Positions 40,341 to 52,097 of a stretch of 64,000 nucleotides of DNA are shown in pieces. Within the stretch, counting starts at the first letter, position 1, and each line of letters begins with the position of its first letter. The position numbers and the translations under genes are program-made. Source of the DNA: Streptomyces canus (GTDB taxonomy: Bacteria; Actinomycetota; Actinomycetes; Streptomycetales; Streptomycetaceae); contig NZ_CP107989.1 of the NCBI RefSeq assembly GCF_041435015.1, positions 6,758,001 through 6,822,000 on the forward strand, read 5' to 3'. The notes under the pieces were generated by a model. The model did not search any database, was not told the DNA's origin, and saw only the letters and a list, made by a program, of their open reading frames with translations.

Positions 40341-43061
40341 GTGTCGGAAAACAAAGAACCCCACGTAGCCAAGTTCGTCTACGACTTCACCGAGGGAAAC
40401 AAGGACCTCAAGGACCTCCTGGGTGGCAAGGGCGCGAACCTCGCCGAGATGACCAACCTGGGACTCCCCGTTCCCCCCGGCTTCACCATCACGACGGAAG
40501 CCTGCAAGGTCTACCTGGACAGCGGTGAGGAGCCCGCGGCACTGCGTGACGAGGTGAGTGCGCACCTCGACGCGCTGGAGCAGCGCATGGGCAAGAAGCT
40601 CGGCCAGGCCGACGACCCGCTGCTCGTCTCGGTCCGCTCCGGCGCGAAGTTCTCGATGCCGGGAATGATGGACACGGTCCTGAACATCGGTCTCTCCGAC
40701 AAGTCGGTCCAGGGGCTCGCCAAGCAGGCCGGCGACGACCGTTTCGCCTGGGACTCCTACCGACGGCTCATCCAGATGTTCGGCAAGACCGTCCTCGGCG
40801 TCGAGGGCGACCTCTTCGAGGAGGCCCTCGAGAAGGCCAAGGAGGCCAAGAAGGTCACGGTCGACACCGACCTGGAGGCCGCCGACCTCAAGAAGCTCGT
40901 CACCGCCTTCAAGAAGATCGTCAAGAAGGAGGCGGGACGGGACTTCCCGCAGGACCCGCGCGAGCAGATGGACCTCGCCATCCACGCGGTCTTCGACTCC
41001 TGGAACACCGACCGCGCCAAGCTCTACCGCCGCCAGGAGCGCATCCCCGGCGACCTGGGCACCGCGGTCAACGTCTGCTCGATGGTCTTCGGCAACCTCG
41101 GCCCCGACTCGGGCACGGGCGTCGCGTTCACCCGTGACCCGGCCTCCGGCCACCAGGGCGTCTACGGCGACTACCTCCAGAACGCCCAGGGCGAGGACGT
41201 CGTCGCGGGCATCCGCAACACCGTCCCGCTCGCGGAGCTGGAGCAGATCGACAAGAAGTCGTACGACCAGCTGATGCAGATCATGGAGACGCTGGAGAAC
41301 CACTACAAGGACCTCTGCGACATCGAGTTCACCATCGAGCGCGGTCAGCTGTGGATGCTCCAGACCCGGGTCGGCAAGCGCACGGCGGGTGCGGCCTTCC
41401 GGATCGCGACCCAGCTGGTGGACCAGGGCCTGATCGACGAGGCGGAGGCGCTCCAGCGCGTCACCGGCGCCCAGCTCGCCCAGCTGATGTTCCCGCGCTT
41501 CGACGAGAACACCAAGGTCGCGCAGGTCGGCCGGGGCATCGCGGCCTCGCCGGGCGCGGCCGTCGGCAAGGCGGTCTTCGACTCGTACACCGCGGTGAAG
41601 TGGTCGCGTTCGGGCGAGAAGGTCATCCTGGTCCGCCGTGAGACCAACCCGGACGACCTCGACGGCATGATCGCGGCCGAGGGCATCCTGACCTCCCGCG
41701 GCGGCAAGACCTCCCACGCGGCCGTGGTCGCGCGCGGCATGGGCAAGACCTGTGTCTGCGGCGCGGAGGAGCTGGAGGTCGACACCAAGCGGCGCCGGAT
41801 GAAGGTCCCGGGCGGACACGTCGTCGAGGAAGGCGACCTGATCTCCATCGACGGCTCGTCCGGCAAGGTCTACCTGGGCGAGGTCCCGGTCGTGCCGTCG
41901 CCGGTCGTCGAGTACTTCGAGGGCCGGATGCACGCGGGTGCCAACGACGCCGACGAGCTGGTCGAGGCCGTGCACCGGATCATGGCGTTCGCGGACCGGA
42001 AGCGGCGCCTGCGGGTGCGGGCCAACGCGGACAACGCCGAGGACGCGCTGCGCGCCCGTCGCTTCGGCGCCCAGGGCATCGGCCTCTGCCGTACCGAGCA
42101 CATGTTCCTCGGTGACCGCCGCGAGCTGGTCGAGCGGCTGATCCTGGCCGACACGGAGACCGAGCGCGAGGAGTCGCTGAAGGCGCTGCTCCCGCTGCAG
42201 AAGCAGGACTTCGTGGAGCTGTTCTCGGCGATGGACGGGCTGCCGGTGACGGTACGGCTGCTGGACCCGCCGCTGCACGAGTTCCTGCCCGACATCACCG
42301 AACTGTCGGTCCGCGTGGCGTTGGCGGAGTCCCGTCAGGAGCCGCACGAGAACGAACTGCGGCTGCTCCAGGCCGTGCACCGGCTGCACGAGCAGAACCC
42401 CATGCTGGGCCTGCGCGGAGTGCGCCTCGGCCTGGTCATCCCCGGCCTGTTCACCATGCAGGTCCGCGCGATCGCGGAGGCGGCGGCCGAACGCAAGAAC
42501 GCCAAGGGCGACCCGCGCGCGGAGATCATGATCCCGCTGGTGGGCACGGTCCAGGAGCTGGAGATCGTCCGCGAGGAGGCCGACCAGGTCGTCGCGGAGG
42601 TCGAGGCGGCGACGGGCGTGGAGCTGAAGCTGTCGATCGGCACGATGATCGAGCTCCCGCGCGCCGCGCTGACCGCCGGCCAGATCGCGGAGGCCGCGGA
42701 GTTCTTCTCCTTCGGCACCAACGACCTCACCCAGACGGTGTGGGGCTTCAGCCGGGACGACGTGGAGGCCTCCTTCTTCACGGCCTACCTGGAGAAGGGC
42801 ATCTTCGGCGTCTCCCCGTTCGAGACGATCGACAAGGACGGCGTGGGCTCCCTGGTGAAGCTGGCCGCCGAGGCGGGCCGCGTGACCCGGCCCGACCTCA
42901 AGCTCGGCGTCTGCGGTGAGCACGGCGGCGACCCGGAGTCGGTCCACTTCTTCCACGAGGTGGGTCTGGACTACGTCTCCTGCTCCCCGTTCCGCATCCC
43001 GGTGGCCCGCCTGGAGGCGGGGCGCGCGGCGATCACGGCGAACGGCAGCGACCACCGGTAG
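40341..43061 (+). CDS. ppdK: Pyruvate, phosphate dikinase
   Basis: A 906-residue enzyme that reversibly interconverts ATP + phosphate + pyruvate and AMP + diphosphate + phosphoenolpyruvate. The N-terminal ATP-grasp domain starts 'KFVYDFTEGNKDLKDLLGGKGANLAEM'. The phosphohistidine swivel domain has catalytic His459 in 'GGKTSHAAVVARGMGKTCVCG', and the C-terminal PEP-binding barrel includes 'GLCRTEHMF' and 'FFSFGTNDLTQTVWGFSRDD' and 'LGVCGEHGGDPESV'. GTG 40341 is chosen over ATG 40290 because homologues start near 'NKEPHVAKFVYDF' and GAGGGAG is upstream. Monocistronic, with a strong terminator at 43141. Confidence 0.96.
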   Translation: MSENKEPHVAKFVYDFTEGNKDLKDLLGGKGANLAEMTNLGLPVPPGFTITTEACKVYLDSGEEPAALRDEVSAHLDALEQRMGKKLGQADDPLLVSVRSGAKFSMPGMMDTVLNIGLSDKSVQGLAKQAGDDRFAWDSYRRLIQMFGKTVLGVEGDLFEEALEKAKEAKKVTVDTDLEAADLKKLVTAFKKIVKKEAGRDFPQDPREQMDLAIHAVFDSWNTDRAKLYRRQERIPGDLGTAVNVCSMVFGNLGPDSGTGVAFTRDPASGHQGVYGDYLQNAQGEDVVAGIRNTVPLAELEQIDKKSYDQLMQIMETLENHYKDLCDIEFTIERGQLWMLQTRVGKRTAGAAFRIATQLVDQGLIDEAEALQRVTGAQLAQLMFPRFDENTKVAQVGRGIAASPGAAVGKAVFDSYTAVKWSRSGEKVILVRRETNPDDLDGMIAAEGILTSRGGKTSHAAVVARGMGKTCVCGAEELEVDTKRRRMKVPGGHVVEEGDLISIDGSSGKVYLGEVPVVPSPVVEYFEGRMHAGANDADELVEAVHRIMAFADRKRRLRVRANADNAEDALRARRFGAQGIGLCRTEHMFLGDRRELVERLILADTETEREESLKALLPLQKQDFVELFSAMDGLPVTVRLLDPPLHEFLPDITELSVRVALAESRQEPHENELRLLQAVHRLHEQNPMLGLRGVRLGLVIPGLFTMQVRAIAEAAAERKNAKGDPRAEIMIPLVGTVQELEIVREEADQVVAEVEAATGVELKLSIGTMIELPRAALTAGQIAEAAEFFSFGTNDLTQTVWGFSRDDVEASFFTAYLEKGIFGVSPFETIDKDGVGSLVKLAAEAGRVTRPDLKLGVCGEHGGDPESVHFFHEVGLDYVSCSPFRIPVARLEAGRAAITANGSDHR

Positions 43062-43140
43062 GCCCCTGACGGCCTCTGGTACCCCGGATCCGCCGCCCGT
43101 CCCCGACCCTCATCCGATGGGCGGCGGCTCCGGATCACGA

Positions 43141-43180
43141 AGAGAGGGCGGCACCCTTGTGCGGGGGTGCCGCCCTCTCT
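43141..43180 (+). terminator. Strong 16-bp hairpin after ppdK
   Basis: AGAGAGGGCGGCACCC (43141-43156) pairs perfectly with GGGTGCCGCCCTCTCT (43165-43180) around an 8-base loop, 80 bases after the ppdK stop. Confidence 0.9.
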
Positions 43181-43205
43181 CGTGCATCATCTGCCAGGAC
43201 GGTCA

Positions 43206-43290
43206 AGCCAAGTCGACGACATGTGGGCGCTGATCGGGCTGCTGCTGCCGCCCTGGCCGCAGAAGTCGCCGCTCCGGCGGTCCCGAGTCG
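43206..43290 (+). pseudogene. Relic of an IS5-type transposase N-terminus
   Basis: Read from 43215, the sequence gives 'DDMWALIGLLLPPWPQKSP', very like the conserved start of IS5-family transposases ('W..IEPLLPPWP.KSPG') common in Streptomyces. After about 25 codons the similarity stops; no DDE domain, inverted repeats or duplicated target were found. The rest of 43290-43580 contains no gene I recognise, only a high-G+C stretch before the sigma factor promoter region. Confidence 0.5.
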
Positions 43291-43580
43291 CCCTGCCCGT
43301 GGCGGCGTGATGTACGGCGCGCGAGCCATCGTCGAGATCGTCGGTCGTGAACGGGCCGTCCACGAGTTGGTCGTCGGCTACCCGAACGCAGCCCGGATGA
43401 TCTGTGGGAGTCGGCCATGGAACACCGCAGGCAAGACGATGACGCGCCGTACCGGGCCTCCTGGTTGGCGCGGGCTGCTCCAGTGACCCAGGACACGGGC
43501 TCTGTCTGTACGCATGTGCCGAGGTTATGGTGTGGCGCCGTACCCGGCGGATCGGTCCCCTGGGGGAGGGGGAGGTCGGA

Positions 43581-45152
43581 ATGAGGCTCATGGACGCGGA
43601 CCACGCGCAACTGGTCGTCGCGGCGCAGGCCGGGGACGACCGGGCGCGTGAGGAGCTGATCGGCGCGTACCTGCCGTTGCTCTACAACGTCGTCGGGCGA
43701 GCCCTGAGCGGACATGCCGACGTCGACGACGTCGTCCAGGAGACCCTGTTGCGCGTGGTGCGCGACCTGCCTGCCCTGCGTGACCCGGACAGCTTCCGGT
43801 CCTGGCTGGTGTCGATCACGCTCCGCCAGATCAGTAGCCACCGGCACCGGCAGCGCGCCTTGGCCGGCCGGACCACGGGCATCGACGAGGCAGACCACGT
43901 ACCGGACGCCGGCGCCGTGCCCGAGGACATGACGATCCTGCGTCTGCACGTGTCGGACGAGCGCCGTCAGGTCGTCGAGGCGGGCCGGTGGCTCGACCCG
44001 GACCACCGGGTGCTGCTGTCGCTGTGGTGGCAGGAGTGCGCCGGATCGGTGAGCCGTGACGACATCGCCGCCGCGACGGGGCTCTCGGTCGCCCACGCCG
44101 GAGTGAGCCTGCAGCGCATGCGTGAGCAGCTGGAACTGAGCCGGACGATCGTCGCCGCGCTGGCGGCCGACCCGCGCTGTCCGGGGTTGGCCGAGACCGT
44201 CGTCGGCTGGGACGGTCCCCGTACGTCGGTGTGGCGCAAGCGGATCGCGCGGCACACCCGCGGCTGCCCGGTCTGCACGGCGACGACGACGCAACGGGTG
44301 CCGGCCGACCTCCTGCTGCTCAGCCTCGCGCCGCTGGCCGTCCCGGCCGCTCTCGTCGCCGCGCTGGCCGCCAAGGGTCTGGTGTCGGGTACGGCCATGA
44401 GTGCCGCCGGGCTGGCCACGGCACACGCCGGAGTCGGCACGGCGGCTGCGTCGTCGGGGACAGGGGTTGGGGCAGGTGGTCTGCACGGCTCGCTGATCGG
44501 GAAGCTCTCCGCGATGGGAGCTCATCCGCTGGTGGGCCTCACCACCGGCGCGGTGCTCATCGCCGGGACCGCCACCTACGCGGCCTGGCCCGAACCGGCG
44601 CGTCGAGTGCCCGGCGTCACTGCCGCTCCCACGGCCGGCGAGCCCACGCCGAGCCCGTCGCGAAAGAGCACGCCGGCCCGGCCGGCCCCGGTGAGTCCGT
44701 CCGCCGTCGCGGACCTTGTTCCGCTGGGCGCGCGGTCGCTGGAGTCCGTGGACGAGAGGGGCCTGTACGTCACGTACACCGGCGACTTCGCGACGCTCGG
44801 CCGGGTTGCCCCGTCCAGCGGCGCGCAGAGCCGGCAGCGGGTCACCTTCACGGTCGTCCGGGGGCTGGCCGACACCCGGTGCGTCACCTTCCGCGCCGCC
44901 GACGGCCGCTATCTGCGCCATCGTGACCTGCGGCTACGGCTGAGCGGCAACGACGGCAGCGAACTGTTCCGTGAAGACGCCACCTTCTGCCCGAGCCCCG
45001 GGTCGGTCGCCGGTTCGGTGACCCTGCACGCGCACAACTATCCCGGCTCGGTCCTGCGCCACCGTGACGGCGGCATCCGGCTCGACGGCTCCGACGGCAC
45101 TCGGGCCTTCGCCGGCCAGGCTTCCTTCATCGTGCGCGGGGCTTTGGCCTGA
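43581..45152 (+). CDS. ECF sigma factor fused to zinc-binding anti-sigma-like segment, membrane helices and AbfB sugar-binding domain
   Basis: A 523-residue fusion. Residues 1-190 hold sigma region 2 ('VDDVVQETLLRVVRDLP', 'FRSWLVSITLRQISSH') and region 4 ('DDIAAATGLSVAHAGVSLQRMREQL'). A zinc-finger-like stretch, 'RHTRGCPVC' (His225, Cys229, Cys232), resembles ZAS anti-sigma factors. Hydrophobic helices are at about 240-268 and 312-336, then a Pro/Ser/Thr linker, and an AbfB-type (arabinose-binding, beta-trefoil) domain from about 375 to the end ('RSLESVDERGLYVTYTGDF', 'CVTFRAADGRYLRHRDLRLRL', 'GSVLRHRDGG'). Sensor, switch and output are thus in one chain: extracellular arabinose side-chains could free the sigma part (inference). 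It lies 281 bases upstream of an arabinoxylan-degrading enzyme gene. ATG 43581 follows GGGGGAGG. Confidence 0.88.
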   Translation: MRLMDADHAQLVVAAQAGDDRAREELIGAYLPLLYNVVGRALSGHADVDDVVQETLLRVVRDLPALRDPDSFRSWLVSITLRQISSHRHRQRALAGRTTGIDEADHVPDAGAVPEDMTILRLHVSDERRQVVEAGRWLDPDHRVLLSLWWQECAGSVSRDDIAAATGLSVAHAGVSLQRMREQLELSRTIVAALAADPRCPGLAETVVGWDGPRTSVWRKRIARHTRGCPVCTATTTQRVPADLLLLSLAPLAVPAALVAALAAKGLVSGTAMSAAGLATAHAGVGTAAASSGTGVGAGGLHGSLIGKLSAMGAHPLVGLTTGAVLIAGTATYAAWPEPARRVPGVTAAPTAGEPTPSPSRKSTPARPAPVSPSAVADLVPLGARSLESVDERGLYVTYTGDFATLGRVAPSSGAQSRQRVTFTVVRGLADTRCVTFRAADGRYLRHRDLRLRLSGNDGSELFREDATFCPSPGSVAGSVTLHAHNYPGSVLRHRDGGIRLDGSDGTRAFAGQASFIVRGALA

Positions 45153-47884
<2,732 letters not shown>

Positions 47885-47919
47885 CCCGCCTGATCCACGA
47901 GACAGCGGCAGCACCTCAA

Positions 47920-47950
47920 GGAACCCCAGCCGTGCGTCGGCTGGGGTTCC
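47920..47950 (+). terminator. Perfect 13-bp hairpin after the xylanase gene
   Basis: GGAACCCCAGCCG and CGGCTGGGGTTCC enclose TGCGT, 36 bases after the stop codon. Confidence 0.9.
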
Positions 47951-48100
47951 CCGCTTTCGTGGACGTTCATTGTTCATCGTTTGTCCTGTGGCCCCGGCGT
48001 CGTCAGCGCTGGTGCGTTCCGCTCACGGACATGGATGGCCCAGGGGTGGCGAACATCGGTGCAGCGGTTGGCGCTGAGAGTGCGACGGAAGCTGTTCGCC

Positions 48101-48243
48101 CTGGACGACCTGGTTGTAGTTCATGGCGAAGTCCTCGCGCGGCAGTTCCACGGTGGCCCGGAACGCGGCTCGTGGGCCGCCCCACGGGTCGGGACCGGTG
48201 CCGAGGTGGGCCAGGTCCAGGTCAAGGACCCGGGCCTTGTTTG
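48101..48243 (-). pseudogene. YceI-family protein fragment
   Basis: On the minus strand one frame reads 'LGTGPDPWGGPRAAFRATV' and then 'ELPREDFAMNYNQVV', which fits the second half of YceI-type lipocalin-like proteins ('GR..F.A..EI.R.DFG..WNQ'). The N-terminal part is missing, and downstream (toward 48030) the frame no longer matches the family, so it is a broken gene. The rest of 47951-48288 holds only this relic and a hexamer repeat. Confidence 0.6.
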
Positions 48244-48249
48244 TTTCCT

Positions 48250-48333
<84 letters not shown>

Positions 48334-48351
48334 TCAGTCACTCACGGGGTC

Positions 48352-50139
48352 TCACTTCCCGTGCAAACCCCTGCGGCGACGTCCGCGAAGCACCAGCACG
48401 CCGCCGGCAGCGATGACCAGCAGGCCACCGAGGGCGCTGTACGTGACAGCAGCGCTGCTCGCCCCGGTGGAAGCCAGGTCGCCGGACGTGCTGCTCGGGG
48501 TCTGCTGGCCGACGGGCGCGCCGACCTCCCCCTGCGCACGGGTACCGGTCGTGCCGGGGGCCGAGACAACCGGCGTGACGGCGGTCGGCGTGGGGGCGGG
48601 CGTCGGCTTGTCAGCGCCGGCGGTCCCCGACCTGGGCTTCAGCTGAAGGGTCGTGATCGAGTACGGCGGCAGCGTCTGTGCGGCCGCCGTGCCCCGCTTC
48701 GCCGTCGTCAGGGCGGTGTCTCCCTGGGCATACGAAACGGTCGTGACCGCCCCTGCGGCCGGGGTGAATCCGGCGTACGAGAGCGACACCTGCGCCGCGT
48801 TCTGTGGGCTCTTGTTGGTCAGCATGACGTTCAGCCCGCCGGTGCTGTTCCGCACCGCGTGCACAGTGACCGACGAGTTGCCCGAGGACGACTTGACCAT
48901 GATGTCGCCAGGCTTCGCCAGTGCGGTCAGCGAGCGGATGCCCCAGTAGGTGGGGAAGGGCGTGTCGCGCGTCGGTTCGCACTTCCCCCCGGCGCAGGTG
49001 CCGGCGGAGAGCACACCCCCGTCCTGGTAGTCGGTCTGGCCATGGACGGTGGTGGGTGCTTGGTCCGTGCCGTTGTGCAGGTTCCACCAGTCCACGTGGG
49101 TGGCGCCTTGCTCGAACCAGGTCATGTAGGTGTCCGGCGCGAACAGGGCCGCGGCCTGGCTGGTCTGGGCGGGCGAGCCGACGGCGCCGTTCTCGGTGAC
49201 CGCGATCTCCACCGAAGCGGCGCGCGAGCCCGTGTACTTGGCGATCAGCGAGCGCAGCGAGGACCTGACACCGGCGATCCGGGAGGGGGTGTTCAGCAGG
49301 TCGGCCGTGGTTTTGCCGCCCGGATACCAGTGGACGATGACGAAGTCGATCGAGCCTCCCGCGATGGAGAGCACCGTGTTGTTCCAGTCGGCGGTGTCAC
49401 CGGGAGCCTTCTCCGCATCCGGCCAGAAGCCGGGGGTGGTGAGCACCGCTCCGATCTTCACCTTCGGATCCACGGCCTTCATCGCCTTCGAGTAGGCGAC
49501 GAGGTTCTTCCCGTACTCCTTCGGGCTCTTGTCGGCGTGGTGGTCGGTTTCCCAGCCCTTGCCGTTGCCGTAGTGCCCGTTGCCGTAGACCTCGTTGCCG
49601 ATCTCCCAGTACTTCACGCCGTAACCCTTGTCGACGTTGGAGTACTTGACCCAGTCGGCGGCCTCCTGGGGGGTGCCGGAACCGTAGTTCGCGGTCAGGA
49701 TCGGCTGGGCGCCGACCTTCTTCGCGGTGGCCATGAAGTGGTCGAAGTCGGTGTTGGAGGGGATCCAGCCCTTGCCGTCGCCGTAGGTGTGGGTCTTCCA
49801 GTGGTATTCGTCCGCGCCGGAGCCGCCGGGATAGCGCAGCTGCCGAACTCCCGCGGCCTTCATCAGCGATGTCACCTTGGGGGTCCCCATGTGGTCGTCG
49901 CCGAAGCCCGTGTTGAGGCCGACACCACTGCTGGGCACCGTGCCCAGGGAGGTACCGGCATTCACACGGATGTCGACGGTCGGCGCGGCGTCCGCGCTGG
50001 GCGCCAGGGCGCCGACGCCGACCGAGGCGGCGAGCACCGCCACAGCCCCCGCGACCAAGCGCCGGCGCATCCGGCTACGGCGCGGCGTGCGAGCCCAAGG
50101 CATCGGCTGTTCGGCGGGTCTCGGGTCGTCTGATGACAC
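48352..50139 (-). CDS. Sortase-anchored GH51-like alpha-L-arabinofuranosidase
   Basis: A 595-residue exported clan-A hydrolase. It has an Arg-rich signal ('RRSRMRRRLVAGAVAVLAASVG', cleavage near ADAAP), a barrel domain with acid/base Glu183 in 'KYWEIGNEVYGNG' and nucleophile Glu316 in 'IAVTENGAV', and a beta-sandwich C-terminal domain ('RNSTGGLNVMLTNKSPQ'). After a Pro/Thr linker comes a sorting signal: LASTG (555-559), a hydrophobic helix and an RGRRRRG tail. This LAxTG form is typical of class E sortase substrates in Streptomyces, so the enzyme is likely wall-attached. GTG at 50137-50139 is preceded by GGAG. It converges on the xylanase gene, giving a surface enzyme for arabinose release from the fragments. 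Confidence 0.9.
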   Translation of the reverse strand: MSSDDPRPAEQPMPWARTPRRSRMRRRLVAGAVAVLAASVGVGALAPSADAAPTVDIRVNAGTSLGTVPSSGVGLNTGFGDDHMGTPKVTSLMKAAGVRQLRYPGGSGADEYHWKTHTYGDGKGWIPSNTDFDHFMATAKKVGAQPILTANYGSGTPQEAADWVKYSNVDKGYGVKYWEIGNEVYGNGHYGNGKGWETDHHADKSPKEYGKNLVAYSKAMKAVDPKVKIGAVLTTPGFWPDAEKAPGDTADWNNTVLSIAGGSIDFVIVHWYPGGKTTADLLNTPSRIAGVRSSLRSLIAKYTGSRAASVEIAVTENGAVGSPAQTSQAAALFAPDTYMTWFEQGATHVDWWNLHNGTDQAPTTVHGQTDYQDGGVLSAGTCAGGKCEPTRDTPFPTYWGIRSLTALAKPGDIMVKSSSGNSSVTVHAVRNSTGGLNVMLTNKSPQNAAQVSLSYAGFTPAAGAVTTVSYAQGDTALTTAKRGTAAAQTLPPYSITTLQLKPRSGTAGADKPTPAPTPTAVTPVVSAPGTTGTRAQGEVGAPVGQQTPSSTSGDLASTGASSAAVTYSALGGLLVIAAGGVLVLRGRRRRGLHGK

Positions 50140-50290
50140 GTAATGCTCCGATCAGGGTCTTAACACAGAGGGCGTAGCGCCGCTGACCACGGCTCGCCCT
50201 CGTCGGTACACCCCTAAGTGGCCACTCAGAGCGGAAAGGTTGCCGTCTCAATCATTCTTCGCCGAGACGCGGTCGCACCGTCTCTCCGGA

Positions 50291-50318
50291 CCCGGTGACC
50301 CGGTGACCCGGTGACCCG
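50291..50318. repeat. CCCGGTGA tandem repeat, 3.5 copies
   Basis: Three CCCGGTGA units and part of a fourth (CCCGGGGA). It lies in the gap 50140-50789, in which I see no gene apart from this repeat, a promoter-like zone near 50145 and the relic at 50515. Confidence 0.7.
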
Positions 50319-50514
50319 GGGACACGTCCGGGCTCCCTTTCCACCTCGTCGGCGCGAACCATCACATGCTTCCGGCCGCACACCGCCCGCGGTGGCCGAG
50401 CGGCTGAAGCCGCTCAGGAAGCACAGGAAAAGACAGGCGGCGGCCGCCGCCACCGCCACCGCGACGGCCCTGTTCTCGCATAGCTACCGCCAGGTGGTAT
50501 GTAGCGCTGAGTAA

Positions 50515-50590
50515 CTACTTGGGGCTGTGGTCGCGCTGCTCGGCCGTCATGCCGGGGCCCTCGTCGGAGACATGCAGGTCCACCCAGCCG
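50515..50590 (-). pseudogene. Histidine-kinase ATPase fragment
   Basis: The minus strand encodes 'WVDLHVSDEGPGMTAEQRD' followed by HSPK and a stop. DEGPGM is the G1-box region of the HATPase_c domain of histidine kinases. Upstream sequence on the same strand is Pro/Arg-rich low complexity, not a kinase, so only a scrap of the gene remains. Confidence 0.5.
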
Positions 50591-50789
50591 GGGCGCAGGG
50601 CGTCGGGACTGTGTCGATGGGTGCCGACGTGGCCTCCGCGGGGGCCGACGCGCGGACCGCCGGGGCGGCGTCCGCCAGTGTTGAGGCGGTGGGTGCCGGG
50701 ACGGCGACCATGGGTGCTGGAGCGGCGGGAGCCTGGACGGCGTCCGCGGGTGCTGGGGCGAGGGGCGTCGGCGCCGGGGCGCCTGGCGG

Positions 50790-51119
50790 GTGTGGGCCTT
50801 CGGGAGCAGGGCCTCCGCCGAGCCGGCCTTGGGGAGCAGGGTCTCCGACACGGCCGTCGGCGGCGAGGGACGCGCATTCGACACGGTGGCCGCCGGTCCC
50901 GGAGCCGCCGCCTCCTGGCCCGACATCTCCCACGCCCACGATTTCTCCGCAGCCGGGGCTTCCGAGGGGCCGGGCGCCCGGCCGGACGGCTTCCGCACCG
51001 CAGCCTCCTCCGCAGCCGAGGCGTTCCCGGGTGATCCGGGGCCCGGGGCCGAATGGTTCTACCTGGACACGCGGCCCGTGCCCGACGATGACGCGCCGCG
51101 TCCACCGCTCGTAGGCTGA
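50790..51119 (+). CDS. Uncertain small protein, Ala/Gly/Pro-rich
   Basis: A possible 109-residue ORF from GTG 50790, ending 29 bases before the SDR gene. Third positions are mostly G or C, as in real genes here, and the C-terminus 'AEWFYLDTRPVPDDDAPRP' looks protein-like. However, there is no clear ribosome-binding site, and other frames on both strands are also open in this G+C-rich stretch. It may be the tail of a decayed gene. Confidence 0.3.
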   Translation: MWAFGSRASAEPALGSRVSDTAVGGEGRAFDTVAAGPGAAASWPDISHAHDFSAAGASEGPGARPDGFRTAASSAAEAFPGDPGPGAEWFYLDTRPVPDDDAPRPPLVG

Positions 51120-51148
51120 GTCCCACCGGCTGCGGAGGGAGCCCGGCC

Positions 51149-52075
51149 ATGTCAGGTTGGAGTGCGAAGGCCATCCCCGACCAGAGCGGACGCGTAGCCG
51201 TCGTCACCGGGGCCAACAGTGGCATCGGGTATGTCACCGCGCGGGAACTCGCCCGTCGGGGCGCCCGCGTGCTGCTCGCCTGCCGCAGCGAGGCGCGGGG
51301 CGTCGGGGCCAGGGACCGACTGGTCGGCGAAGTCCCGGGTGCGGACGTGGAGTTCGCCCGCCTGGACCTCGGGGACCTGTCCTCCGTACGGGAGTTCGCG
51401 GCGACGTATGCCTACCACCGCCTCGACCTGCTGATCAACAACGCGGGCGTGATGGCACTGCCGTACGGCACGACCGCGGACGGCTTCGAGACGCAGTTCG
51501 GGGTGAACCACCTGGGCCACTTCGCACTGACCGGGCTGCTGCTGCCGACGATCCTCGCGACACCCGCCGCGCGCGTCGTGGCCGTCTCAAGCACGGCGCA
51601 CGCGCTGGCCAACATCGACATCGACGACCTCAACAGCGAGCGCCGCTACCGCCGTTGGGTCGCCTACGCCCGCTCCAAGACCGCCAATCTTCTCTTCGTC
51701 CACGAACTGGCCCGCAGGCTGGCGGCCCACGGCTCGGACGTGGTCGCGGCGGCGGCGCACCCGGGGTACGCAGCCACCAACCTCCAGACGGCGGGCCCGA
51801 AGATGGCCGGCCGCAGGGCGGCGGAACGCTTCATGCGGGTCGGCAACCGATTCTTCGCCCAGTCCGCCGACGCGGGCGCGCTCCCGACCCTCTACGCGGC
51901 CACCGCCCCCGACGTGCCGCCCGACTCCTTCACCGGACCGTCCCTGGCGGGGTGGCGCGGTTCCCCGGCCCCCTCCTGGCGGGCCCCGTGGACCCGCGAC
52001 GACCGGGCGTCCCAGCGGCTTTGGGCCGCTTCGGAGGAACTCACCGGGGTGGCGTACGACGCCCTGAAGGTCTGA
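51149..52075 (+). CDS. Short-chain dehydrogenase/reductase
   Basis: A 308-residue classical SDR. The Rossmann motif is TGANSGIG (20-27), followed by 'LDLGDLSS', the structural 'LLINNAGVMA', 'FGVNHLGHFALTGLLLP' and the catalytic 'YARSKTANLLF' (Tyr, Lys). The layout is that of retinol dehydrogenase/WW-domain oxidoreductase-like SDRs, which act on hydroxy or keto groups with NADP(H). GGAGGGAGCCCGGCC lies upstream of ATG 51149. It converges with a LysE-type gene 22 bases away. The substrate is not known. Confidence 0.92.
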   Translation: MSGWSAKAIPDQSGRVAVVTGANSGIGYVTARELARRGARVLLACRSEARGVGARDRLVGEVPGADVEFARLDLGDLSSVREFAATYAYHRLDLLINNAGVMALPYGTTADGFETQFGVNHLGHFALTGLLLPTILATPAARVVAVSSTAHALANIDIDDLNSERRYRRWVAYARSKTANLLFVHELARRLAAHGSDVVAAAAHPGYAATNLQTAGPKMAGRRAAERFMRVGNRFFAQSADAGALPTLYAATAPDVPPDSFTGPSLAGWRGSPAPSWRAPWTRDDRASQRLWAASEELTGVAYDALKV

Positions 52076-52097
52076 GCCCGCTGAGGCCCTGAGCGCC

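Noticed and set aside
40167..43055. 962-codon frame antisense to ppdK.
   Set aside because: ppdK is certain on the plus strand, and the antisense product is low-complexity Val/Asp/Gly-rich.
50226..50459. 77-residue minus-strand ORF in the gap after the arabinofuranosidase.
   Set aside because: Its sequence is unlike any family, has no ribosome-binding site, and crosses the CCCGGTGA repeat.
50547..50939. 130-residue Pro/Ala-rich minus-strand ORF.
   Set aside because: Low complexity throughout; better explained as a by-product of repeated GGTGCTGG-like DNA.
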